Positions 32,545 to 43,155 of a DNA stretch of 64,000 nucleotides are shown one piece after another (the stretch's first letter is position 1; every line of letters begins with the position of its first letter). The DNA is from Polytrichum commune (Eukaryota; Streptophyta; Polytrichopsida; Polytrichales; Polytrichaceae), in contig OX485805.1 in the NCBI GenBank assembly GCA_950295325.1, positions 55,636,758 to 55,700,757 on the forward strand, read 5' to 3'. The notes beneath the pieces were generated by a model. The model did not search any database. It saw nothing but the letters and a program-made list of their open reading frames with translations, and was not told where the DNA came from. Both the position numbers and the translations under genes were made by a program.

Positions 32545-33400
32545 CGTGACTTTCACGAATCACATAGTCGCCAATAAATCATGGTTCATGATATATTTAA
32601 TATATAGATTGTGATATAAGAGTAAATGGGATAAGCACAACATCAAATGAAGCCATTCAAGCAATCATGTTGTTATTCCCTGTTCCTTCCATGTATATTA
32701 GATGATGGCGCAAGATAAAATAGATGTTGTTTGTATATGGGGGCATCAGTGAACCACAACTACATTTGGTGTTTAGGGTTTAGGGTTTAGGAGATAGGAG
32801 ATAGGAGATAGGGTTATAACATATTAATCTATCCAATGTCAATATATAACATTGTCTTACTCGTGAGAAGAGTCTTATAGGAAGGTTATAGTGAAGACGA
32901 TGTTGATTATGTTAATTTGTTATTTGAGACGTTTAAACGCGATATATTGATTGGTCGTGTGTTTATTCAAATAAAATGAAATATTGTGGATGTTAATAGG
33001 GGCTATGGGTCCAACTTTGGATGTTTCGCTCACTTTAGGGAATCACATATTAGTCGCTAATAAACCATCGTTCATGATGTATTTAATATATGGAATGTCA
33101 TGTAAAAGTAAATCGGAGAAGCACAACATCATGTTGTTATTCATTGTTCTCTCCACGTGTATTAGATAATGGAGGAAGATATAACAAATATTGTTTGCAT
33201 AATATTATGAAGAAGAGTCTAATCGGAAGGTCATAGTAAATACAATCTTGATCATGTTAATATGTTATATGGGACGTTTAAACATGATATCCTAATTGGT
33301 TTTGTATTTAGTCAATGCGTATTTCATGTTGTGGATGTTATAAGGGTTTAGGGTCCAATCTTGGATGTTTTGCTCTCGCACATTAGTAAACTTGAAGTGA
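32545..33400. repeat. Direct duplication, roughly 490 bp apart
   Basis: TCATGAT-TATTTAATATAT and AGTAAAT-GG-AAGCACAACATCA occur near 32580-32645 and again near 33070-33135. TTGTGGATGTTA and TTGGATGTTT-GCTC also recur (32980-33030, 33335-33375). The copies are diverged. Confidence 0.55.
32771..32791 (+). repeat. Short interstitial plant telomere-type repeat
   Basis: About three tandem GTTTAGG units followed by a GAGATAG triplet. A second short run is at 33532-33550. Too short to be a telomere. Confidence 0.7.
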
Positions 33401-33977
33401 ACTTGAGGATGGATTCAAGTAACATTAAAAGATTGAACTAGAAAGGGACATTGGTAGTTAGTATCCCTTTAACAACGTCCACATACGTTCGTCATTGCCA
33501 CTCTTGCATGCGAGATAATAGAGCAAGGTTCTAGGGTTTAGGGTTTAGGGGGGACAAATAAATAATTCTATTCATCATGACAATGGCCTCAAGCCTTGGA
33601 AACTCTCTCATAATTGCAGCCTCCAAATGGCCCAAACCCCACCTAAATAGGTTTACACTTGAAAGCATTGAATGGAGTTGTGTTTGGGTCTACATATTGG
33701 TTAAAATATACCTTGATGATACTTGAAAAAATTAATGTGGCCGCCACCCTTCCTCCCAATGGCGTATGTCATATCCACACAAAACAAAACAAATAGATTA
33801 AATAACATAGACTAAGTCATATGACGGCTGGGGTATCATAGGGGCATTGATAGATGCGCATTTTTCTATTATAAACAGAAAACGGGGAATTCTGTCAGGA
33901 GGTTTGAAATAACCTCTGCAAGAGAAGAAGGCGGGGAAGGCATCCAATGACTAAGTCTGGGAAGCGGAGGTGGATAG

Positions 33978-33984
33978 TATAAAG
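33978..33984 (+). promoter_or_regulatory. TATA box, likely transposase gene promoter
   Basis: TATAAAG in a GC-richer setting, about 1.5 kb before the transposase ATG. Transcription would begin near 34010, and the palindrome array would then fall in a 5' leader intron ending at the acceptor at 35491-35492. Confidence 0.45.
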
Positions 33985-34288
33985 GGGCGCACCCCCCAAA
34001 AGTCGGTCCTTTTTTTCTCTTCTCCCGCTGTCGAATTCGTAGAGAGAACTCTTAGTAGGAGCTGTACTTCAAGATTCGTGCATGCTGCCGTTCATGAGCA
34101 CTTATCCATAGCATGCAAGTTCATGAGCACCTATCCACACCATGCAACCCCACCGTGAACTTTGCAATGAGCTCAAATTCAACACACCACGCAATATCCG
34201 CCGCATTATACGCCGGATTTTGTGGTGTACTTGGGCGAACCTTCACCTTTACACTAGTGTTGGCGGGTTTTGAGTCTGACCCTATGAG

Positions 34289-35298
34289 GTTTGGGTCGAC
34301 CGACCCAAACCTGTCCACTAGTGTGTTAGGGTTTATGTCTGACCCTTAACATGTTTGGGTCGGTCGACCCAAACCCCAACCCCAGTGTGTTAGGGTTTTT
34401 GTCTGACCCTTATCAGGTTTGGGTCGACCGACCCAAACCTGTCCACTAGTGTGTTAGGGTTTATGTCTGACCCTTGTGAGGTTTGGGTCGGTCGACCCAA
34501 ACCCCTACCCCAGTGTCTTAGGGTTTTTTTCCTGACCCTTATCAGGTTTGGGTCGACCGACCCAAACCTGTCCACTAGTGTGTTAGGGTTTATGTCTGAC
34601 CCTTGTGAGGTTTGGGTCGGTCGACCCAAACCCCTACCCCAGTGTCTTAGGGTTTTTTTCCTGACCCTTATCAGGTTTGGGTCGACCGACCCAAACCACT
34701 ACATGGTGTGGGTGGATGTACTCTTGTGAGGTTTGGGTCGGTCGACCCAAACCCCTACCCCCAGTGTGTTAGGGTTTTTTCCTGACCCTTATCAGGTTTG
34801 GGTCGACCGACCCAAACCCCTACGTGGTGTGGGTGGATGTACCCTTGTGAGGTTTGGGTTGGTCGACCCAAACCCCTACTCCAGTGTGTTAGGGTTTTTT
34901 TCTAACCCTTGTCAGGTTTGGGTCGACCGACCCAAACCACTACCTGGTGTGGGTGGATGCACCCTTGTGAGGTTTGGGTCGGTCGACCCAAACCCCTACC
35001 CGAGTGTGTTAGGGTTTTTTCCTGACCCTTATCAAGTTTGGGTCGACCGACCCAAACCCCTACCTGGTGTGGGTGGATGTACCCTTGTGAGGTTTGGGTC
35101 GGTCGACCCAAACCCCTACCCCAGTGTGTTAGGGTTTTTTTTCTGACCCTTATCAGGTTTGGATCGACCGACCCAAATCACTACCTGGTGTGGGTGGATG
35201 TACCCTTGTGAGGTTTGGGTCGGTCGACCCAAACCCCTACCCCAGTGTGTTAGGGGTTCAGTCCGACCCTTATGAGGTTTGGGCCGGTCGACCCAAAC
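34289..35298. repeat. Array of 17 palindromes with alternating centres
   Basis: Starts at 34289, 34353, 34417, 34481, 34546, 34610, 34675, 34731, 34796, 34852, 34916, 34972, 35036, 35092, 35157, 35213 and 35277. Arm GTTTGGGTCG and its reverse complement. The 2 nt centre alternates AC, GT, AC, GT through the array; the last unit is again GT. Spacing is 64-65 bp or 56 bp. Linkers are themselves repeated, with GTGTGTTAGGGTTT and TGACCCTTATCAG after one class, and GTGTGGGTGGATGTACCC or CACTAGTGTG after the other. It is thus a dimeric satellite built on a palindrome. It lies directly upstream of the transposase coding region. Confidence 0.92.
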
Positions 35299-35497
35299 CT
35301 GCACCAAAATAATTCCTGGAACTTGTTTTGGACTTGCACACAGTGTTGGGAGTTCACATTGTAGTTGTGTTGGAAATGTCTTCATCCTCGGTGTCCCCAT
35401 TGATCATGGTGTCTTGCATTTTCCGATATTTGATTCTTTTGGACCCTTACATTCTTTCCATGTGTGTTGAGGTTTCATATGCATGTGTGTAGGCGCA

Positions 35498-38400
35498 ATG
35501 GAGGGAGTTGGTGGAAGAGGGGATTCCTTCTCTGACGACATGGGCAACACCCAATCTCCGTCTAGGGATGAGCTAGACATTGTTGGGGAGGATAGTTTTG
35601 ATGACAGTGCAAATGAAGGTGACTTGGGGAGTCCTTCGCCATCTGCCCCTTCTTGCCCCACTGTGGAATGTGCTGGGCTTTCACGAGCTTCATGGGTGAA
35701 TTTGGATGTAGTACTTGTTAATGACAGTGGAGTTGCTGTGGCAGAGGGTATTTGTCGTAACACACATCCACAAGATTGCATTGATGAAAACCCCCTTGGT
35801 ACCGAGGACGTTGGAGTTGTTATATTGGAATCACTCGTACATTCCGAAGTTAATCCAACTCATAGGTTCTCGTTGCGAAGGTGGCCGTTGAGGAATGTGA
35901 CAATTGATGGGGTTAATTTGCATGAGCATGAGCGACGACACATCCAAATCCAAGAGGAGCTCCAAGCAAACATTCGGCCACGCAAAGGCCTACGGAAGTA
36001 CGATACATTGGCACGTCCTATTCCGTCTGCAAATGAGTGTAAACGTCAAAGGTTGCTTTGTGAGGAGTCCATTAGAGAAGTTGCCACAAAGGATTGTTGT
36101 GTACATCGTTGTTGCCAATTGTTCCCAAGGGATAAATTGAAGGCCATCCGCGAGGAAATGTGGCTTGGAGATTTCCGTCTAAGATCCACCAAAAAGCTTG
36201 ATGTCCATAGGGCGATACATGTGAACGGAGCGGGTCGCAAGGTCATCACCCTTGAGAGCATAGACGTGTGTTGTACGGCATGGTACATCATTCACGGTGT
36301 GTCGAAAGCGGAATTTTATAGACAAGCCGCGTATGCCAAGGAAGGCCGCCGGTCCCATCACCATGGGAATACGGGCTTAAAGAAACCAAGGGAAGCAACG
36401 AGACAAGCAACCGCCACTCTGGCAACCATCATTGTCCCCCTTGCCGATGCAATGCCACACAAAACACGCACACTCGCAACCGGTGAAAAGGTTGTGGAGA
36501 AGGTTCTTCCTACAGGCACGAAATGGAAAGACATATTGTTGGACGTAAACGCAGTTGGCGAGAAGGCTGGGTTGGACCCTATTTCGTTGTCGAAACTGAG
36601 TGCAATAAAAAAATCTCACTTTAGCGAATACATCACAAAAAGACGAAGCGACAAATTTGCGCGTTGTTCTAAATGCGAGAAGTTGAAACGCCTTCGAGAT
36701 GTACACACGATGGGGACAGAGTCCTATGCCGCACATCAAATGAACTATTTCAAGCATGTGAACATGCAAGAGGCACACCGTAATGATTACTACACAAATA
36801 GAGCTTTGTCCATCTCTAGGCCTTTGGAGGTCCTTACAATCATCCATGACAAAATGGACCATGCCAAAACAGCCTCACCATGTTTTGCAAATCGAATCAA
36901 AGCCACGGACGGCCTTTTTAAGCTTCATGTATCGGTTACAGGTGATTTCGATAACAATTGCATTGCATTACCTAAACACAAATTTGTGCTTTAGGTTTGT
37001 ACTTGGGACCATAGATGTACAGCAGGTGAATTTTTTGGTGTCATAGTTGAATATTAAACCATTGCGTTGGCTTTGCAGGGATGATTGCACATGGACATGG
37101 TGATGTCAAGTATGCTCATTATGCTCTTGATTTGTATCCGGCGGATTCAAACCACACGATAGGGTCATTTGCAAAGCTTTTACGTGATTTGGAGAAACCG
37201 CCGTCCTATTCATCAAGATTGTTATTTGAAAACTCGGGATCAACACCTCTATATGAAGCGGTCTTGGATGGAAGAGATGTATGCGTGCACTCCTTGCCGG
37301 AGCCACCAAGTGAAGATGTGATTGCCAAGAATTTGCCCCCAACTCTGCGTGTCCAATTGGACAATTGTGCGAAGGACAATAAAAGTAGATATGTTTTTGC
37401 ATATTGGTCGTTGTTGGTTGCGAAAGACATTTTCAAGGAGGTTTTTGTGTCCTTTCTATTGGTAGGCCACACGCACGACGATATCGATGCATCTTTTGGG
37501 CGGTGGAGCATGAAGTTGCGCGAGGAGGATTTTCCAACAATCCCATTGTTGATGAAGTCGTACATGGATTTGGAGAACATTCCCGTCATCCCCCATATGA
37601 TCGAGGAGGTTCCCGACTTCAAGGCATTTATAGAACCGTATATTCGAAGCGGAGCTCACCGATTGATCGGACATACGAAGGCACAACAATTTCGGTTCTA
37701 CGTGCGTGACGATGGTGTCCCCGCCATGCAATACAAGTTGTTGTGCACGTCACAAGACTGGAGCCCGCCGGAGGGTCTCCTTGTATGGCGTGTTGATGGG
37801 GAGGGAAGGACGATGTTGCCTGACGAAGAGCCTAAGCCTTGCAAACCAATACCCATGAAGAATTTGGAGGACATTTGTAAAGGCATATCAGGCTTCATAC
37901 AATATTGGGAGAGTTTGAGGGTAGCGGATGTTGGTGGATCGCGTTGGCTTCGTTACGGAAGTTGGATACAATATTGGACACGTGTTCGTGGCGCTTTGGC
38001 AAACCTTCATCAAGATACACCCCTTACTTTAAGGCATGGGTTTTGGCCACAAACACGTGTCAATGTACAAGCTTCGGAGGCTAGTCTTTTGGGAAATGGA
38101 GAGGTTCGAGAGGAGTTTGATGTGGACAACCATTACGTGGGGCCTGCTAGTAGTCGTCCGCCACCATCTTTCCGCATTGCAGTGGATTGTCATAAAGGTT
38201 ATATGCTCATTTTGCGTCCTGGAGATGAGACATATGCAAAGCCAGTGTGGGTGGCAAGAGCTTTGTCCAATCCAAATTTTGTAACTTCCAGCCCTCATTT
38301 TCGACAAATACAAGTAGAGTACTACCGACCGACAACACGGAATGAAGATGTTGTTCGGCATTATACAGGCTGGGATACAAACCAACACTTTCGGTGGAAG

Positions 38401-38565
38401 GTGGATTCTGAGCACGGTCCATCTTGGGTAGATACAGATTCCATATTCATAGCATGGAAACCACGGAAAAATCATAGTGGATCAGTGTCCATCCCTCAAA
38501 AGTACATAACTTTTGCAAAAGACAACCTTGCTCGGATCGCAGAAGAAGCAACCCACGTTGAATGA
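35498..38565 (+). CDS. DUF7869-type protein, probable transposase (outer, complete)
   Basis: Two exons, 35498-36941 and 37079-38565, joined at phase 1 (ACAG|GTGATT ... TTTGCAG|GG) to give 976 residues. The ATG follows an acceptor (GTGTAG at 35487-35492), implying a leader intron. The N-terminal half has Cys/His-rich stretches (CCVHRCC; CSKCEKLKRL) that may bind zinc. Acidic motifs in RNase-H-like order are IIHDKMDH (about residue 450), QLDNCAKDN (about 575) and VGHTHDDID (about 612-618). DUF7869 proteins are repeatedly seen in repeat-rich genomes. I infer a DDE/RNase-H-like transposase because this is the only gene type shared intact by both nested elements and it lies next to the right TIR. 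Activity is not proven. Confidence 0.72.
36942..37078 (+). other. Intron of the transposase gene, 137 nt
   Basis: Without splicing the first frame stops at 36994. With the donor G|GTGATT and acceptor TTTGCAG|GG the join reads LHVSVTG-MIAHGHGDVKYAH with no frame break. Confidence 0.75.
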
Positions 38566-39070
38566 GAAGTTGGTAGGATTGTGTTAGCATGATTATAGTG
38601 TAATATATAATTCGACAAATATATATTACTCATATGTGTGCTCCTCAAACTTGGGGCAAAGTTTGGGTAGAGCTTGCGAATGCTATATTGTTTGGGGTTG
38701 GATGAATATCCATTTACTATATTTCAACGCAGTTGTGAAGTTTATTTTTTTTTATTAAGTTTGGGACTAAATTTTCCAGTGAAGAAAAATGCATTTATTG
38801 CATGTACTTTGTATGTTGCAATGTCTATATTTTATTGACCATGCTAATAATAGAAATCATTTTATATGTTTCTTGGGTGAAACTAGTTTGGAGTGCTCTA
38901 CCCAAAGTGTTTTTGTTGATGAAGTTGATGTTGAGTGCTCTACCATATGTGCTTATGTACACACATAATAGATTTGGGATATTAGAACATATAATATATT
39001 TGAGATTGTTCGCAATATAGTTTCGGAACACGGAATGTTGTTTGATCCATATATTAATTTGAGACTAGAG
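38566..39070. repeat. Right subterminal region of the outer element
   Basis: Non-coding. Contains GTTTGGGTAGAGC (38654) and a decayed palindrome at 38886-38907, plus a partial GTGCTCTACC at 38934. These match 16 or fewer of 22 positions of the main palindrome. Confidence 0.55.
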
Positions 39071-39098
39071 AAAGTCTCAATTTAACGAATATAGTGTT
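39071..39098 (-). repeat. Right TIR of the outer transposon
   Basis: Ends TTAACGAATATAGTGTT, the perfect inverse of 14931-14958. Followed by the target copy CAAG. Confidence 0.85.
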
Positions 39099-39102
39099 CA
39101 AG

Positions 39103-42032
39103 TGTCATTTGTGTCTTGGGAGTACACCAAAAACCAAGAACCACATGTATTCGCAACATACTCTAATAACCTCCTATATGCAACCTTTTAAAGTAAAATC
39201 AAACAATACACATACATTTTCAATGATAAAAATACAAGTGACAATATGTATATGTAAAGAAAATTACATTCATATAATAGTCATTGACATAAGACTACAA
39301 ATATACTCTTGAATACCATCAACGGATACGTATGATCATAAGTTCACTTATTGTTGGTTCCTTTTTTATTCGAACATAAACCAATCTCCATGTTTGATGA
39401 ACGGTCATCAAGCCAATTGGACCCCAACACTCTACCCAATGACACCCAAATTTTCTATGCATCCCATAAACCCTCCCAACAAATCAAATCTTAATTGGAG
39501 CTACTATGTTTTTGACAATTCAGGCTTCATGTGTGTTAAAAAAACACACTCCACACACACAACAAAAATTTGACATAGAATCATGATTTGTGGCGGTAAG
39601 GAGTTAAGACTTCATATATAAGATGCTAGCCTTAATCCAAGTCAATCGATCTTTAGATAATGTTGGATTGCCATTCACTTGACTAAAAAAGCTATTTTGG
39701 AAATCCTAGACTCCCCTATATAAGCCACAATGGAGTTTACATTACATTGAGAGGACATTTCAACATTTTCATGTTCATCAATTGAAACCTCCAAGGCTTG
39801 TCGAGACTCACTTTGCAACTCCACATCTTCATGTTAATCACTTTCAACTTGTGACTGCATCAATTATGTCTTTATGACAACATCCTCACACATGTTTGGA
39901 TTGTCTTCTCCAACACTAAAATTATAAATCAACGTGCGATCATAATCACACTTCTCATCCTCCATACTTTCAAATATATGAGCCTCAATAATTGACCTAC
40001 CATACAAGTACAACTGTTGTATATTTTCTAGAGGTCCTCCATATGTGTACATAACTACAAGTTATAATTTGTGTAGCATACGTTATACGTAGTACAAAAA
40101 AAAGTTCAAATTTATACCCCTTTTGTGCACTCATGTATATTCATATGTGTTTTGAAAGATGCAACCCCCTCGGCATTGTGTACATTTTATTCAACTTCTA
40201 GACCACTATGTAATCTAGGCATGTGCCTCATAACATTGTTGAACATACTTATGCCAAGCTATGATCGGGGAGAACCGGCAATTAGTTACAGATGAAAAAA
40301 TTGAGTTTGAGAAATAACCGGTTGAAGTTCAAGACTACAGCAAAATTACCGAACAATTTAGATAAATTTATAGAATATACCCCAATTTAATAAAGGAAAA
40401 CCAAAGGATGTCAACATGTAGCCAGTTGGTCTTGCAAACTCTAGGATCTCAACTGATTATGGCCATAAAACTCCCCGATTATTGATGATGCCAAGATATC
40501 AGTAAGCGCACGTGAACGCTAAGTGTTATGAGGTGACACTAATGATGAAGTTGTTGATATTACCTAGCATAGGCCTTAAATGTATGGTAAGTGACACTAT
40601 TACTCATGTGGCACTAAGTACCATCAATGGTGTAGTGCATTGCAATAAAATATATGGTACCATGGTAAATACGGTATACATAACACATATGTTGTGTGTG
40701 ACATGTCAAATAAGTTCTAGAAAATATGTGGACCTTATGCATTGTCATCACTTTTCTTAGTCGATGGTTGATTGGACACCTCTATTTGTCAATGAGTAGT
40801 ATACCACACTCAATACCGAACTCAATTAGGAGAACCTATGTATTCTTAAGGGATGAACACTAAAATAACAAGTTTGAGGCACATATAGCAATGAGAAATT
40901 TGGACTAGGGATGTGCTTAAAATACAAAATATCATTTAGCACACCTAAGAGAGAATGTAGCTTAAGAGCCTCTACTTTCAATTCTTTTGATTTTTAATTG
41001 TTCGCAAAGAATATGGGATAAATGTGATTACATGTTTAAAATGTATGCTCTTATATATTATTACCTTGATTTTCTCAAAATTAACACTTATAGAGGTGAA
41101 ATTAACAAACAAGGGAGTAGAGCATGTTATAACACTTAACACATAACACTCACTAGTCTTACCAATTGTGTTTTTGTAGGGGAGTAAAATTTTCTTAACA
41201 TATATGAAATTATAACGCTTATGGGGATAACACTTATAGAGTCTTGACTGTACTAAGACAATTTCATCAGTTCAGCTAAGATTCAATACTCAGATTCCAG
41301 GCAACCTATAGTATCAAACATATTTTGGAGCTTCCAGTGTTCCTTTTCTTTTCAAGAATCAGCGCTTTAATTACGCATGTGTAACACATGACTCCATTGG
41401 CATGAAGGTAAAGGTCAATTGCAGGATCCCACACCCAACTTGTCTCACTCCGCCCATGGCCTTAAGTCAAAATGACAAACATTACAATTTCACTCTCTTC
41501 ATGAGAGTCTCAATGTTTTGATTCACATGTACACTAAGCCAATTCCCATCCATAAAAGTATTTGTACGTGACCCGACAATTTAGAAAACTATAATTGCAA
41601 CACTCCAGTGCTATGGCTCAAGTAACAGTGCTTCACAAATTTTGATAATGCCACCGCATCACTCAATCAATTTCTCAGATTTATTAAGCCTATTTGGCTC
41701 AAGACAATAATATCCAACTACAATATTCAAAGAGCTCCACACCCGTGTATCGACTCAGACTATAGTACTTTGACGATTTTGATAATCACAGAGACTTAGT
41801 TCAATTCTCAAGAGTTAAGAGAATGCCACATAATTGATCACAATAATTTTAAGCATTCACAATAATAAAATATTTTATTGAGAAAAGCTTGGGCTTCACA
41901 CCCTGAGATTATAGTCTCCTATACATAAAAATCACTCTCTTCCCGAGATGAACTTTTTTTATCTTGTCCAACTACTACGTCTATCCTCGATTGTCTCCTA
42001 AGACAATAGCCGACTCAGATATATCGACGAGA
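39103..42032. other. No recognisable gene
   Basis: AT-rich with stops in all frames. 40262-40360 is a diverged copy of the 12.2-13.0 kb repeat (AGTTACAGATGAA, GGTTGAAGTTCAAGAC). Confidence 0.4.
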
Positions 42033-42040
42033 GACTCGGC

Positions 42041-43147
42041 CAGTGCTCAAAATTGAAGCCCTCATATGAATTTCATTTTGAAGGGCTCTGAAATTTCAGC
42101 ATTGCAATTGAAGGGCATATCTAAATCTAGGACGTCAATGGAAAATTTTCAAAGAAATATAAAACTTATATTAAAATTATGCATGATTTGCATGGTACAT
42201 GCTTCTAGTACAATGAAATAATGGAGAATCAACTATCTAACTCCACCTCTTGAAGTGACAATGCCCTACGCTTGTTGGTTACTGTAGCGGTTTTCCAAGT
42301 GTCAAAAATGCCATTCCAATCCATGAATTCAAGTCCCAAACTGTTTAGGCTAACCCCCATCAATGCATCAAGTGTGTCAAGGGTTAGGCATGTTCTCCTT
42401 TCGCTCTTAACCCAATTATGCTTTGAAAAACCACGCTCACAAATAGCAGTGCTAGTAGGGATCACAAGTATGGCTTGCCATAGCGACATTAGGGTTGGCC
42501 AATTGATCTTAAACTCTCGGTCACGGCCACAAAAAAACCCAATCTTCATGCATACTTCGGTGTTGACAAGCTGAAGATATCATCTCCACAAATTCGAGCA
42601 ACTCCGCATTGGCTTGATCAACAAGAACAGAGCTCCACTTGAAATGTGTCACCAACCGGTTCAACCATTGCTCAGTTAAAGTGCCTTGATCCAATGCATC
42701 CATGGGATAGTATTTTGGGCTGAAAAGCCTGACCGCATTAAAAATGGACAAGTCGGGGAAGCGATCATTTAGTGAGTCAATAACCTTTTGGACGTATAGT
42801 CTACCAAGGGTGATGCAATCCTCCAACGAGCCCCCTACATCACACCCGGGCATAGAGTCATAGTGCAAAGTATGCACTTTCTCACAACCAAACCTATCAA
42901 CATATAATTCCCATCTCGACTAATTCCCATCTGGATCTGAGATCTGGAGCCCAAAGTTAGACAGCCGGAGTTAAACGGCTACTTGAGATGATGAACAGTA
43001 CTTGAAGGGTACTATTTATCCAACACTTCAAGTGAAGGGAGCACTTAGACATGAGGATTATGTTTTGAAGGGTTGTTTTCCTTGAGGTATTTTTTGAAGT
43101 CCCCAAACCCATTTGAAGGGCACTGAAGACTTCAATTTTGAGCACTG
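42041..43147 (-). mobile_element. hAT transposon, 1107 bp, internally deleted
   Basis: Starts CAGTGCTCAAAATTGAAG and ends with its exact 18 bp reverse complement. GACTCGGC is duplicated perfectly on both sides (42033-42040, 43148-43155). TTGAAGGG motifs recur in both subterminal regions. Only the C-terminal part of a transposase remains. TIR tip, 8 bp duplication and protein all agree on hAT. Confidence 0.9.
42229..42877 (-). pseudogene. hAT transposase C-terminal remnant, frameshifted
   Basis: The first part (42877-42521) reads as the region before the dimerisation domain of ZNF862-type hAT proteins (PKYYPMDALDQGTLTEQW). The second part (42549-42229) holds the hAT C-terminal dimerisation signature TSTAICERGFSKHNWVKSER. 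The two are one base out of frame at a run of seven T's (minus strand) near 42530, so the reading is broken. The catalytic N-terminal part is absent. Confidence 0.8.
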
Positions 43148-43155
43148 GACTCGGC

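Larger units (their letters stand above)
31991..33960. other. Central intergenic region of the outer element
   Basis: No gene recognised. Contains a duplicated block near 32545-33400, and TTTAGGG runs at about 32771-32790 and 33532-33550. Confidence 0.4.
14931..39098 (+). mobile_element. Outer large TIR DNA transposon, unclassified family
   Basis: Both ends read AACACTATATTCG inward and match perfectly over about 28 bp. The 4 bp CAAG flanks both sides (14927-14930 and 39099-39102). Without the nested element it is about 16.7 kb. Contents, left to right: three degenerate palindromes, a low-complexity protein, an FCP1-like HAD exon, the inner transposon, a ParB-like/methyltransferase-like gene (all genes leftward), an intergenic block, a 17-copy palindrome array, and a two-exon DUF7869 protein (rightward), the likely transposase. 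A 4 bp duplication and an AACAC start do not fit CACTA, which has 3 bp and a CACTA tip. I cannot place it in a named superfamily. An in-frame stop in the ParB gene suggests it is not fully active. Confidence 0.8.

Noticed and set aside
32771-33550. Telomere or chromosome end
   Set aside because: Only about three TTTAGGG-type units per site, embedded in transposon sequence.
34289-35298. CRISPR-like array: regularly spaced short palindromic repeats
   Set aside because: The linkers are themselves repeated rather than unique, repeat centres alternate, there is no cas gene, and the setting is a plant transposon.
14933-39096. CACTA (En/Spm) superfamily, because the TIR contains CACTA
   Set aside because: The repeat extends two bases further out (AACACTA) and the flanks match as 4 bp, not 3 bp, only with that border. 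The protein is not a CACTA transposase.
31789-39098. Element pairing the internal left end (31789) with the outer right end
   Set aside because: The 31789 tip is diverged and its flank does not match CAAG. The 14931 end is a perfect TIR match with a matching flank.
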